A stretch of DNA of 64,000 nucleotides from Stutzerimonas frequens (GCF_024448335.1 NZ_JAMOHM010000003.1:369621-433620); one strand, 5' to 3'; numbered from the stretch's first letter, positions 17,460 to 26,086 are shown. Translations and numbers: made by a program. The notes: generated by a model from the sequence alone, not told the origin.

Positions 17460-18776
17460 ATGTTCAACAAGAACCTGAAACGAGAACTGGCTGAATTGCG
17501 CGAGGAAGCCGCAATCAATAAGCAGATCAAGAACTCGTTGTACAGGGAGATGATGGTCCTGGAATTGGACCCGCAAGGACGCATTCAACACGCCAACGAG
17601 CTGTTCCTCAGCGAAATGGGTTATCGCCGCGACGATCTGATCGGCCGCTCCGTCGACGACTTCTTCAGCCAGCAGTTTCGTACCGAACCAAACTACGCAC
17701 GCCTCAAGACCGCCATGCAGCGTGCCGAGCATCTCAGCGGTGCCTATCGACTGCTGCGGGCCGACGGCAAGGAAGCCTGGCTGCGTTCGATCTGGCAGCC
17801 GATCAAGGGCTCGGATGGCACGTTGCACCACTACACCCTGTGCGCCACCAACCTGACCCGTACCATCGAAACCTCGCGCGAGCACGAGAGCGTGGTCAAC
17901 GCGCTGCTGCGCTCCACCGCGGTGATCGAATTCGACCTCGGCGGGCATGTCATCACCGCCAACCAGCGCTTTCTCGACGGCATGGGCTACCGCCTCGAGC
18001 AGATCAAGGGCAAGCACCACCGCATGTTCTGTGAACGTGAGGAAAGCGAGTCGCCGGCCTATCGCGAATTCTGGGCTAGCCTCAACCGTGGCGAGTACAT
18101 CGCCGAACGCTTCAAGCGTATCGATGCCCACGGTCAGACCGTCTGGCTCGAGGCGTCCTACAACCCGGTGCTCGATGCCTACGGCAAGCTGTACAAGGTG
18201 ATCAAGTTCGCCACCGTCATCACCGATCAGGTCAACCGGGAGATGGCCGTGGCCGACGCCGCAACGATTGCCTACGACACCTCCCAGCACACCGACCTCA
18301 GTGCCCAGCGCGGCGCGCAAGTGGTCCAGCAGACGGTCGAGGTGATGCATCGCATCGCCCAGCAGATGCAGGAAGCCTCCGACGGTATCGAGGCGCTGGA
18401 CAAGCAGTCGCAGCTGATCGGCGCGATCCTCAAGACCATCAGCGGTATTGCCGATCAGACCAACCTGCTGGCCCTCAACGCCGCCATCGAAGCCGCACGG
18501 GCCGGCGATCAGGGTCGTGGCTTCGCCGTTGTGGCTGACGAGGTTCGCCAGCTGGCGGCCCGCACCAGCAAGGCCGCCGAGGAAATCGTCGGTGTCGTGC
18601 AGAAAAACCAGGACCTGGCGCAATCTGCCGTGCACAGCATGAGCGCGAGCCGCGACCAGGCCGAGCACGGACTGGAATTCGCCAACCAGGCCGGCGCGGT
18701 GATCGTCGAAATCCAGGACGGCGCGCAGCGCGTCGTCAGCGCGGTCGGGCAGTTCGCCAGCCAGTTGAAGAACTGA
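17460..18776 (+). CDS. Soluble PAS-PAS methyl-accepting chemotaxis protein (BdlA/aerotaxis-like)
   Basis: 438 residues with no membrane segment or HAMP domain. Two PAS/PAC modules (about residues 28-135 and 150-258) precede an MCP signalling domain (about 270-438) with the conserved hairpin tip [20 protein letters not shown]. The architecture matches BdlA, the biofilm dispersion regulator, and other cytoplasmic energy-taxis receptors. The signalling domain is short, ending soon after the second helix. Lying next to the alcohol dehydrogenase, it could couple periplasmic oxidation or redox state to motility; this is inference. No strong ribosome site is visible before the ATG. Confidence 0.82.
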   Translation: MFNKNLKRELAELREEAAINKQIKNSLYREMMVLELDPQGRIQHANELFLSEMGYRRDDLIGRSVDDFFSQQFRTEPNYARLKTAMQRAEHLSGAYRLLRADGKEAWLRSIWQPIKGSDGTLHHYTLCATNLTRTIETSREHESVVNALLRSTAVIEFDLGGHVITANQRFLDGMGYRLEQIKGKHHRMFCEREESESPAYREFWASLNRGEYIAERFKRIDAHGQTVWLEASYNPVLDAYGKLYKVIKFATVITDQVNREMAVADAATIAYDTSQHTDLSAQRGAQVVQQTVEVMHRIAQQMQEASDGIEALDKQSQLIGAILKTISGIADQTNLLALNAAIEAARAGDQGRGFAVVADEVRQLAARTSKAAEEIVGVVQKNQDLAQSAVHSMSASRDQAEHGLEFANQAGAVIVEIQDGAQRVVSAVGQFASQLKN

Positions 18777-18875
18777 TGGCGAGCCAGTCCACAGCAGATC
18801 GCACATGAGCGCTACAGCCGGACCGGCACCGCTGCCTCAGGCTGACTCGATCACCAGCGTGCGGAGGACGCAAGC

Positions 18876-19511
18876 TTGACGCAGAAGCTGATCATTCATA
18901 TCCGCCAGCATCCGAACATCGACGGGCTGCCGCGCTTCAACGGGCTGACGTCGGCGAACATCGTCACCCCCGCGACGGCGGACGAGTTTCGCGCGGCCGT
19001 GGGCGAAATCATGAGTTTTGCCTGCATCGGCTTCGATACCGAATCCAAACCCACCTTCAAGGTGGGCGAAGTCTCCAGCGGTCCGCACCTGATCCAGTTC
19101 GCCACCCCGGCAAAGGCCTACCTGTTCAGGATCGGCGTGCCCGGCTGCATCGAAGCGGCCAGCGCAATCCTGCAAGCGCCCGCGCTGACGAAGATCGGTT
19201 TCGGGCTGAAGTCGGATCGCTCCAGACTGCACGGCAAGCTGGGCATCCGGCCGGCCAGCCTGCTGGACCTGGGCTCGGTGCTTCGCTATCAGGGCAAGAA
19301 GGGCCAGGTCGGCCTGCGTGGTGCGGTGGCCGCGGTGCTCGACGCTCGGATCGACAAATCCCGCAGCGTGGCCACCTCGAACTGGGCGAACCCCGCGCTG
19401 ACCGAGGCACAGCAGGCCTACGCGGCCAACGATGCCTACGCCGCGCTGCGCGTGTTCCTCGGCCTGAGCGCGGAGCAGCGGGCGATGCTGCTCGCGGCGC
19501 TACCGCGCTGA
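18876..19511 (+). CDS. RNase D-like 3'-5' exonuclease (DEDDy)
   Basis: 211 residues with the DnaQ-superfamily exonuclease motifs: ExoI FDTES (Asp54, Glu56), ExoII around Asp114 (GFGLKSD), and ExoIII Y-x3-D as YAAND (Tyr182, Asp186). There is no HRDC domain, so it is a single-domain RNase D/WRN-exonuclease homologue. It starts with TTG at 18876, preceded by GGAGGA at a good distance; no nearer ATG exists. Target nucleic acid unknown. It has no obvious link to alcohol oxidation and may be a local insertion within the cluster. Confidence 0.8.
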   Translation: MTQKLIIHIRQHPNIDGLPRFNGLTSANIVTPATADEFRAAVGEIMSFACIGFDTESKPTFKVGEVSSGPHLIQFATPAKAYLFRIGVPGCIEAASAILQAPALTKIGFGLKSDRSRLHGKLGIRPASLLDLGSVLRYQGKKGQVGLRGAVAAVLDARIDKSRSVATSNWANPALTEAQQAYAANDAYAALRVFLGLSAEQRAMLLAALPR

Positions 19512-19538
19512 CAAGGCTTCGGCGGCGCTCGACCTGAG

Positions 19539-20702
19539 TCAGGCCAGCCCATGCGCCCGACGTTGCAGGAAGGTCAGCGCGGCATACGCCAGCACCCCCA
19601 GCCCCGCCGACAGCCACAGCGCGCGCGTACCGAAGTCGTCGATCAGCAGCGCGAACACCAGCGGCGAAAACGCCTGGGCGAAGCGTGCCGGCACCATCAG
19701 CAGCCCCTGGCGCAGGCCATAGCCATGGGGGCCGAATATCGCCAGCGGCAAGGTGCCTTTGGCAATGGTCAGAATGCCGTTGCCGCCGCCATGCAGAAGC
19801 ACGAATGCGGTGGTCGCAGGCGCACCCGCCAGCATCACGCCAGCCGCACCGATGGGATGGGCGATGGCGGCGAGGCGCGCCGAGATCAGTGGATGGAAGC
19901 GCTGCAGCAGGACGAACTCCAGGCAGCGCGCCCCGACCTGGGCCGGTCCGACCAGCGCCGCGATCGCGATGGCCGCGGCCGGTGACAGTCCGGACTCCTG
20001 CAGCAGACGTGGCAGGTGCGCCGCCATCGCCGTGCTGGTGAACCAGGTGGCGGCGAAGACGAAGGCCAGCAGCGCCATGGTCAATCCCGCCCCCGAACGC
20101 CCGTCTGTCTGCGATTGCTCTGCCGCGGACGGAGCCGGCTGTATGCCAACCGGAATCAGCAGCCGGTTCAATGGCAGCCCGAGCAGCAGATGCGCCCCGG
20201 CCCATGTGAGGCATGTGGCGCGCCAGCCGAACTCGGCGTTCAACCAGCCGCTGATCGGCCAGCACACCGTACTGGCGAAGCCGGCGAGCAAGGTGATGCC
20301 GGTGATCGCGCCGCGCGCATCGCGACCGTAGATGCCGGCAAGCGTGGAGAAGGCCGACTCGTAAAGGCCGAGCGCCATGCCGATGCCGATCACCAACCAG
20401 CCGAGCCAGAGCATCAGCGGTCCGTTGGCCAAACCGAGCATGGCCAGGCCGAGGGCAAAAACGAGGCTGGAAAGCGCCAGCACATCACGCCCGCCGTGAT
20501 GGTCGATGCGCTTGCCCGACAGCGGGCCGAGGACGGCGGTGACGATCAGTGCCAGGGAAAACGCGGCGAATACATTGCCGGTGGAGATGCCCAATTCGCT
20601 CGCCATCGGCTCGGCGAGAATGGCCGGCAGGTAGTAGGTCGAGCCCCAGGCTAGGGTCTGTGCGCTGCCGAGAGCGAGAACGATGCGCAGGCGTGACGGC
20701 AT
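19539..20702 (-). CDS. Major facilitator superfamily transporter
   Basis: 387-residue membrane protein with about 12 predicted transmembrane helices, a central cytoplasmic loop near residues 180-205 (PAPSAAEQSQTDGRSG), and an MFS-type loop 2-3 signature (GKRIDHHGGRDVLALSS). It begins LALGSAQTLAWGSTYYLPAI, similar to uncharacterised MFS carriers of the oxalate/monocarboxylate kind. ATG 20702 was chosen; a GTG at 20714 is an alternative and neither has a strong ribosome site. Substrate unknown; it could export or import an alcohol-derived acid. Confidence 0.8.
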   Translation of the reverse strand: MPSRLRIVLALGSAQTLAWGSTYYLPAILAEPMASELGISTGNVFAAFSLALIVTAVLGPLSGKRIDHHGGRDVLALSSLVFALGLAMLGLANGPLMLWLGWLVIGIGMALGLYESAFSTLAGIYGRDARGAITGITLLAGFASTVCWPISGWLNAEFGWRATCLTWAGAHLLLGLPLNRLLIPVGIQPAPSAAEQSQTDGRSGAGLTMALLAFVFAATWFTSTAMAAHLPRLLQESGLSPAAAIAIAALVGPAQVGARCLEFVLLQRFHPLISARLAAIAHPIGAAGVMLAGAPATTAFVLLHGGGNGILTIAKGTLPLAIFGPHGYGLRQGLLMVPARFAQAFSPLVFALLIDDFGTRALWLSAGLGVLAYAALTFLQRRAHGLA

Positions 20703-20888
20703 GCTCAGCGGCACCCGCCAGCGCTACGTTGCGAGACGAGGATGTGGTGATGGACGCGCTTCATCCGTGCTCCGTGTTGCCGTCAACCAATCGGCCAAGC
20801 TCGCCAGGATACGCAATCGGCCGTGACGATTTCGCGTCAGATACCTCGGACCCGGCAAGCCGAACACTGCAGTGTGGCCGAACGCGAA

Positions 20889-20914
20889 CATGCCGGGCAC
20901 AAAGGCCCGGCATG
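20889..20914. terminator. Hairpin after the TonB receptor gene
   Basis: Perfect 10-bp stem CATGCCGGGC / GCCCGGCATG with a 6-base loop, 25 bp beyond the receptor stop. No clear T-run. The rest of the 236-bp gap to the MFS gene shows nothing recognisable. Confidence 0.5.
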
Positions 20915-20938
20915 CTCGGTGCTGCTGCGACTGATCGG

Positions 20939-23239
20939 TTATAGCGCATCCCAGCGATAACGCACGCCCACCCAGCCCGCCCTCGGCGCGCCAGGGGCGA
21001 TGAACTGCTCGTGACGCCATTCGTCCGGGTCCGATTCGAAGGCGTTGCCGGCGCCAACAAAGGGATTCTCGGCCAGCGCACCGCCGGTGGCGTAACGCTT
21101 GTCGAACAGGTTGTCGACCCGGCCGAACAGCGTCCAGTCACGAGCTAAGCGGTAATCGGCCGTTAGGTTGACCACCGCGTAACCCGGCAGCTTGCCGCTG
21201 CCCTCTACCTCGTCGTTGGGCTGATGACGGTTGTTCTCGTTGCCGCGCACGTACTGCGATGAGTACGCCAGGACACTGGTGCCGACTCGCAGCCGCTCGT
21301 TGAGATTCCAGTTCAGCCCCAGCTTGAGGTTGTGCTTCGGCAGGCCTGGCAGATAGTCGCCGCTGGACACGCGAATCTCGTCGTCCGGGCAGCCGCCCTC
21401 GCCTTCGGTGCTGTTGTTTTCGGCGAGGATGCAGGCCGCGGAGCGGAAGGTCGCATGCAGATAGGTGTAGTCCACTCGCCAGTCGAACGGCCCTTGCGTG
21501 CCGGCCAGCCCCAGCTCGATGCCCTGGCGGCGGGTGCGGCCGAAGTTGGTGAAGTAGCCCATGCTGCCGCCGGTGCCGACGAACAGCAGATCATCATGGT
21601 TCACGCTGCGAAAGGCCCCGAGGTTCCAGCGGGTGCCGCCCGCCAGTTCGCCACGTACACCGAACTCCAGCGTGCGGGTGACCACCTGTTCGAGGAAGGG
21701 ATCGGCCGCCATGGCGTTCGGCAGACTGCACGGGTTCGCTGGATCGGCGCAGCCCAGTTCGATTGGCGTCGGCGCGCGATTGCCCTGGGAGAAGCCGCCG
21801 TAGACGGTGACCGCCGGTCGCAGCTGCCAGGCAAAGCCCAGCGCGGGATTGAGTTTGCGATAGGTGAAGTCGCCATTTAGTGCATCGCCCATGCGATCGG
21901 TGTTCACCACGCGGGTGCGGTTGTAGCGCAGCGAGCCGGTCAGCTGCAGCGCGTCGGTCAGCGCCCAGGTGTCGGTGGCATAGAGGCTGGAAGTACGGGT
22001 GCGCCCCAGCAGGCTGTTGGCCTGTTCCTCCTCTTCGCTGGCGGCGATTCCGCGCTCGTCGGTCAGCTCGCCGCCCTGCTCGCTCTGGTGGAAGCTGGCG
22101 CGGGTGTTGTCGTGGGACAGTCCGAAGGCGAACTGATGCGCACCTACATGCCGCGCCCACTGCAGCGCCAGACCGTAGGCACGTTGCGCGGTGCGGGTAC
22201 GGTTCAGCACGCCGCTTTCCGGCCCTACGCCGATAAAGCCGCCGTCTTCCCACGCCTCGTATTCGTCCTCGTACTCATCGTTGCCGTCGCCATTGAGCGT
22301 CGCGGTACGTGTGCGGCGCAGATAGACCGTGCCGGACAGCCGATCGTTGTCGTTGAGCCAGTGGCTGGCGGACAGGGCCATCAGGCGGCTGCGGTTCTCG
22401 GTCTGATCGGGATAGGTGAAGATCGACTCGCGCCGCTGGTCGTACATGCTCTCCGGAATCAGGCCGTTGCCGATCAGATCGTTGTCGGCATGCGCCAGCG
22501 TGAGAGCCAGATCGGTGGTGTCGGTGGTCCAGGCGAACTTGCCGAATAACTGGCGGACCTCGGATGGCGAATGGTCACGCCAGCCGTCCTCGTCCATGCC
22601 CTCGGCGGCCAGGTACCAGGAGAATTCCTCATGGCTGCCGCCTTGTTCAATCGCGCCACCCTGGCGTCCGAACGAGCCGCCGTAGAGTTCCGCCGAGCCA
22701 CCTGGATGGGTATCGCCACGCTTGGTCTGCAGCGCCAGCGCGCCGCCCAGGGTGTTCAGGCCGTACAGCGGGTTCGAGCCCGGCACCAGGGCCATGTTGG
22801 CAATGGCGGTGTTCGGGATCAGATCCCAGTGCACCACATCGCCGAACGCTTCATTGACCCGCACGCCGTCGAGAAAAACCGAAAGCCCCTGCGGCGTACC
22901 GAGCAGCGGCGAGGCGGTGAAGCCACGATAGTTGAGGTCCGCCTGGTACGGATTGCCCTGGATCTCGTTGATGTTGACGCTCGGCAATCCGCGCTGCAGT
23001 TTTTCGGCCAGCGACTGGCCGCCGAGCCGCCGCAGGTCCTCGTCATCCAGCGACTGGATGTTGGACGGCACCTGATCCTTTGGCAGCTCGATGCCCGGCA
23101 GCGGCGTGGTACCGACCACCTCCTGGCTGCCGAGATCGAGCGTCTGCTCGGCATGAACGGACGCCGGCAACAGCGCGGCGATGGCGAGGGACAGCAGCGT
23201 ACGGCGGGGCATCGCGCTGCAACAGAGCTGATACGGCAT
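20939..23239 (-). CDS. TonB-dependent outer-membrane receptor, candidate lanthanide or PQQ receptor
   Basis: 766 residues: signal peptide to about residue 30, plug domain (about 40-170, with NINEIQGNPYQADLNYRGF), then a 22-strand barrel ending in an aromatic-poor C-terminus (RYRWDAL). Two loop regions are unusually acidic: residues 318-332 (DGNDEYEDEYEAWED) and 401-406 (SEEEEQ). ATG 23239 has AAGGA upstream, so I preferred it to the internal ATG at 23212. It is downstream of the two-component genes and carries the same tandem palindromes as pedE. Ligand unknown; lanthanide chelate or PQQ is inferred from regulation and context, but iron siderophores cannot be excluded. Confidence 0.85.
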   Translation of the reverse strand: MPYQLCCSAMPRRTLLSLAIAALLPASVHAEQTLDLGSQEVVGTTPLPGIELPKDQVPSNIQSLDDEDLRRLGGQSLAEKLQRGLPSVNINEIQGNPYQADLNYRGFTASPLLGTPQGLSVFLDGVRVNEAFGDVVHWDLIPNTAIANMALVPGSNPLYGLNTLGGALALQTKRGDTHPGGSAELYGGSFGRQGGAIEQGGSHEEFSWYLAAEGMDEDGWRDHSPSEVRQLFGKFAWTTDTTDLALTLAHADNDLIGNGLIPESMYDQRRESIFTYPDQTENRSRLMALSASHWLNDNDRLSGTVYLRRTRTATLNGDGNDEYEDEYEAWEDGGFIGVGPESGVLNRTRTAQRAYGLALQWARHVGAHQFAFGLSHDNTRASFHQSEQGGELTDERGIAASEEEEQANSLLGRTRTSSLYATDTWALTDALQLTGSLRYNRTRVVNTDRMGDALNGDFTYRKLNPALGFAWQLRPAVTVYGGFSQGNRAPTPIELGCADPANPCSLPNAMAADPFLEQVVTRTLEFGVRGELAGGTRWNLGAFRSVNHDDLLFVGTGGSMGYFTNFGRTRRQGIELGLAGTQGPFDWRVDYTYLHATFRSAACILAENNSTEGEGGCPDDEIRVSSGDYLPGLPKHNLKLGLNWNLNERLRVGTSVLAYSSQYVRGNENNRHQPNDEVEGSGKLPGYAVVNLTADYRLARDWTLFGRVDNLFDKRYATGGALAENPFVGAGNAFESDPDEWRHEQFIAPGAPRAGWVGVRYRWDAL

Positions 23240-23594
23240 GGGTGGTCCTTGTTCTTGTTGGCCAATCGGTCTGGCCAGGCCACCGGCATTCGCGACGCGG
23301 CGAGAACCGCGGGCAACCGCATGCTGGCAACCTGCCAGACGCGATTATCGAGAGCCATGCCGCGGTGCCGACAGGGAAGAATTCCCGGCTCTGGCGGGAA
23401 AAATTCCCAGCCGCGTGGAGATTGGTCTTACGACCAGCGCACTAACTCGGCCCGCGACTTTCGCAAGGCACAGGCGCCCCGCTCGCCTGGTACAGGCGCG
23501 CAGCTGCTGTTCTGGAAAAATTGGACAGGTGCTTTGGACTCAGCACACAGTCATGTCGCGCTGCATCGAAGCAGGAGAGAAGGAAAGAGGCCTA
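23240..23594. other. Upstream region of the TonB receptor gene
   Basis: 355 bp without a gene, between the response regulator stop and the receptor start. It contains the tandem GGGAA-N3-TTCCC sites; nothing else was recognised. Confidence 0.6.
23374..23408. promoter_or_regulatory. Tandem GGGAA-N3-TTCCC operators upstream of the TonB receptor
   Basis: GGGAAGAATTCCC (23374-23386) and GGGAAAAATTCCC (23396-23408), both with perfect arms, starts 22 bp apart. The spacer between them (GGC TCTG GC) resembles that at pedE (GGC ATTC GC). They lie 135-169 bp upstream of the receptor ATG. Confidence 0.65.
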
Positions 23595-24254
23595 TCAGGC
23601 CTCGCACAGCATTCGGTCACCGACGCGGAGCAAACCCTGATCGATGGCCAGGTGCACGAGTTCAGCCTGGGAGCTGACCTCCAGCTTGCTTTTCAGCAGG
23701 GCCATATGGTTCGAAACGGTCTTGCTGCTGATGCACAGCCGCTCGGCGATCTCCCGATTGCCGATGCCACGCGCAAGCATGATGAAGATTTCCATCTCGC
23801 GCGGCGTCATCTCGGCCAGTCGCCCCTTGATTGGCGACTGCGACGGCCGCTGGCACGCCAGCTCGGTCGCCAGCGGCTGCTCGATGAAGGTCTGCCCGGC
23901 AAGCACCTTGCGCACCGCCTCCACCAGCACGTCCGGCGCGCAGCGCTTGGTCAGATAGCCGGAGGCACCGGCATCCAGTGCCTGCCGGACCAGTGCCAGC
24001 TCGTCGTGCATGCTGAACACCAGCACCGGCAAAAGCGGCAACCGCTGACGCAGACGCCGACAGGTTTCCAGACCGCTGATGCCCGGCAGGCCGAGGTCGA
24101 GCACGACCAGGCTGGGAATCGATTCCTGCACCTGTTCCAGCGCCTGCTCGCCACTGGCGGCTTCACTGACTGTCACTTCCGGAAGCAATGCCTTGAGCAG
24201 GCTCGCATAGCCCTGACGCACTACCGCGTGGTCATCCACCAGCAGAATCTTCAT
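23595..24254 (-). CDS. NarL/LuxR-family response regulator of the quinoprotein cluster (PedR2/EraR-like)
   Basis: 219 residues: receiver domain with acidic pair Asp7-Asp8, phospho-acceptor Asp53 (VVLDLG) and switch residues Ser/Lys (FSM, TKR). A LuxR-type helix-turn-helix occupies about residues 150-210 (TPREMEIFIMLARGIGNREI...). Start ATG 24254 overlaps the kinase stop as ATGA, so the pair is co-translated. In P. putida PedS2/PedR2 is the lanthanide-responsive pair that represses pedE and allows pedH. This pair is the best local candidate for that role, and for binding the GGGAA-N3-TTCCC sites, but orthology is inferred from context only. Confidence 0.85.
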   Translation of the reverse strand: MKILLVDDHAVVRQGYASLLKALLPEVTVSEAASGEQALEQVQESIPSLVVLDLGLPGISGLETCRRLRQRLPLLPVLVFSMHDELALVRQALDAGASGYLTKRCAPDVLVEAVRKVLAGQTFIEQPLATELACQRPSQSPIKGRLAEMTPREMEIFIMLARGIGNREIAERLCISSKTVSNHMALLKSKLEVSSQAELVHLAIDQGLLRVGDRMLCEA

Positions 24255-25516
24255 GACGTGGCTCCTTGCAAAGGCAACTTGAGATAGAGCGCCCAGCCCT
24301 TGCCGGCGCGGTGGCGCATACGCAGCCGGGCACCCAGGCAGCGCGCGTGCTCGACCATCGAACGCAGGCCGACCCCCGGCCGTTCTGGCGGCAACCCATG
24401 GCCATCGTCCCGCAGCAGCAGGCGCAGCCCGTTGTGACCGCCACACAGATGCAGGCACACGCGAGTCGCGCGCGCATGCCGCGCCACGTTGGTCAGCGCC
24501 TCCTGCACCATGCGATAGAGATGCACCTTGGCGTCCATCGACAGCGCTGGAATCGGTCCGCGCAGCCGGAGCTCGCACTCGATGCCCTGGGTGCTCTGCC
24601 ACTGCTCGGCGAGTTGCTCGATGGCGTCTTCCAGGTTCAGGTGATCGAGCATCACCGGATACAGGTCTCGCACTAGCGTGCGAAAACCGTTCTGCAGATC
24701 GAGGCTGTGTTGCTCGAGGTGCGCCGCGGTTTCGCGAACGGCGTCGGGTTGCTCTGCCTGGACGCGCAGCAGGCAGGCCCGCGCGCGGATACCGGCCAGA
24801 TACTGGCCAAGGTCGTCATGCAGCGCCTGCGCCAGCCGGGTGCGCTCACGTTCCTGCAGCGCCAGCAGCGCCTGGGTCAGCTGCTCGTTGTCGGCCCGCG
24901 CATCTTCGAGTGCAGCGGCCATGTGATTGAAGCGCTCGGCGAGCTTGCGCGACTCGGCGAAGCGATGCGATGGCAGACGGGTATCGAGGCGGCCATCAGC
25001 GATACGCACAAGTGCGCCCAGCAATTCGCCGAGCACACGCATGCCTGGGCGCACGGCCCAGCGGATCGCCAGCAGGCAAAGCAGCAGCGCCAGGCCGAAC
25101 AGCACCAGCAGCTGCAGCAACGAATCCCTGACCTCTTCCACTTCGTCATGCGGATCGACGCTGATATGCAGCCGCTGGCCATTGGTTAGCTGAAGGACGC
25201 TGGGCGACGACAGCTCGGCGGGGTACAGCCAGGTCCCGAGCCAGTCGTCGAGCGCCGGATCGCCCCCGACGGGCATCGATTCGGTGGCGTCCAGCCAGCG
25301 CACGCGAATGTGGCGCAGGCTATCGGTCAGGCCCGGGCTGAGGGAGTCGGGATCACGCTCGGCCATCTCGCCGAGATAGCCAACCACCGCCGCCGCGGCA
25401 TCGAGCTCGCGCTGTACATCGTGGGCGGCCTGGCGCAGCAACACGGCCAGACAGACCACGGTCACAACGGCAAAGAACAGCGTGACCAGCAGATTGATTC
25501 GCCAGAGTGCGGACAT
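24251..25516 (-). CDS. Membrane sensor histidine kinase with periplasmic domain (NarX/HisKA_3 type, PedS2-like)
   Basis: 421 residues: TM1 about 7-29, periplasmic sensor about 30-132, TM2 about 133-154, HAMP about 155-207, and a HisKA_3 dimerisation helix with phospho-acceptor His233 in LAQALHDDLGQYL. It ends in a GHKL ATPase domain (DDGHGLPPERPGVGLRSM). The sensor has many acids (ERDPDS, DPALDDW, DPHDEVEEVRD) and an outward orientation suited to sensing a periplasmic metal or alcohol. It lies 41 bp downstream of the cupredoxin-like gene and overlaps the response regulator by 4 bp. Identity as the lanthanide sensor PedS2 is inferred. Confidence 0.85.
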   Translation of the reverse strand: MSALWRINLLVTLFFAVVTVVCLAVLLRQAAHDVQRELDAAAAVVGYLGEMAERDPDSLSPGLTDSLRHIRVRWLDATESMPVGGDPALDDWLGTWLYPAELSSPSVLQLTNGQRLHISVDPHDEVEEVRDSLLQLLVLFGLALLLCLLAIRWAVRPGMRVLGELLGALVRIADGRLDTRLPSHRFAESRKLAERFNHMAAALEDARADNEQLTQALLALQERERTRLAQALHDDLGQYLAGIRARACLLRVQAEQPDAVRETAAHLEQHSLDLQNGFRTLVRDLYPVMLDHLNLEDAIEQLAEQWQSTQGIECELRLRGPIPALSMDAKVHLYRMVQEALTNVARHARATRVCLHLCGGHNGLRLLLRDDGHGLPPERPGVGLRSMVEHARCLGARLRMRHRAGKGWALYLKLPLQGATS

Positions 25517-25557
25517 ATCGGCAACTCCCGGAGATCAGCGCCGAGCGCCAGTCCGCT

Positions 25558-25995
25558 TCACTTGACCACGAACCGGCCTTCCATGCCCTTGTTCTGCAGC
25601 CCCTTGCAGTAGAACGGGTAGCTGCCCGGCTTGACGGGCAGGAAGAAGATTTCCGCCTCGCCGGCATCCTCGAACTCCAGCTCGACCAGCGTGATCGCCT
25701 TGATCTCCACCCCACCGGCCTCGACCTTGCGCAAGAAGATCGACTTGGCGAATTCGGGCGCTTGGAACGCACACTCCTTCTGGCCATCGGAGCTGACCTT
25801 GAGCTGATAGGCGACACCGGTCTCCAGCTGATATTCCTTCTGCGACACGGCGTAATCGCTCTGCTCGGAACCGAACTTCAGATCCGGCAAGGCCTGGGTA
25901 CGACGGGTCAGGTCGCCAGCGGCGTGGCTGTGATCGAACCCGACCAGGCTGCCAACGAACAGCAGGTTGAGCAGCAGAGCTTTATATGTGGGCAT
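25558..25995 (-). CDS. Exported cupredoxin-like protein with a degenerate copper site
   Basis: 145 residues with a Sec signal (cleavage near HAA, residue 26) followed by one cupredoxin/EfeO-like beta-sandwich. The C-terminal signature PFYCKGLQNKGMEGRFVVK keeps Cys130 and Met138, but the usual histidine after the cysteine is absent and no N-terminal ligand histidine is evident. Cys75 is a further cysteine. It is therefore unlikely to be a normal type-1 blue copper protein. ATG 25995 (GAGG upstream) was preferred to 26031. First gene of the cupredoxin-kinase-regulator operon and divergent from the ABC operon; function unknown. Confidence 0.7.
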   Translation of the reverse strand: MPTYKALLLNLLFVGSLVGFDHSHAAGDLTRRTQALPDLKFGSEQSDYAVSQKEYQLETGVAYQLKVSSDGQKECAFQAPEFAKSIFLRKVEAGGVEIKAITLVELEFEDAGEAEIFFLPVKPGSYPFYCKGLQNKGMEGRFVVK

Positions 25996-26058
25996 AGGGA
26001 TGGCCTCGTTATTGTTATCGGACGGACTCATGCTAGGGGTAGCCGTCGTTCGCTTACC

Positions 26059-26086
26059 TACTACCTTGGTACCGCCCGAGCGGTAC
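26059..26086. promoter_or_regulatory. TACTACCTTGGTACC site and adjoining palindrome in the divergent promoter
   Basis: TACTACCTTGGTACC (26059-26073) differs by one base from the site at 30477. It overlaps a perfect inverted repeat GTACCGC - CCGA - GCGGTAC (26069-26086). It lies between the cupredoxin/kinase operon and the ABC operon and could control both. Confidence 0.55.

Noticed and set aside
20703..20938. Possible small gene between the MFS and TonB genes
   Set aside because: Open frames here overlap the receptor end out of frame and lack homology or ribosome sites; only a hairpin is supported.
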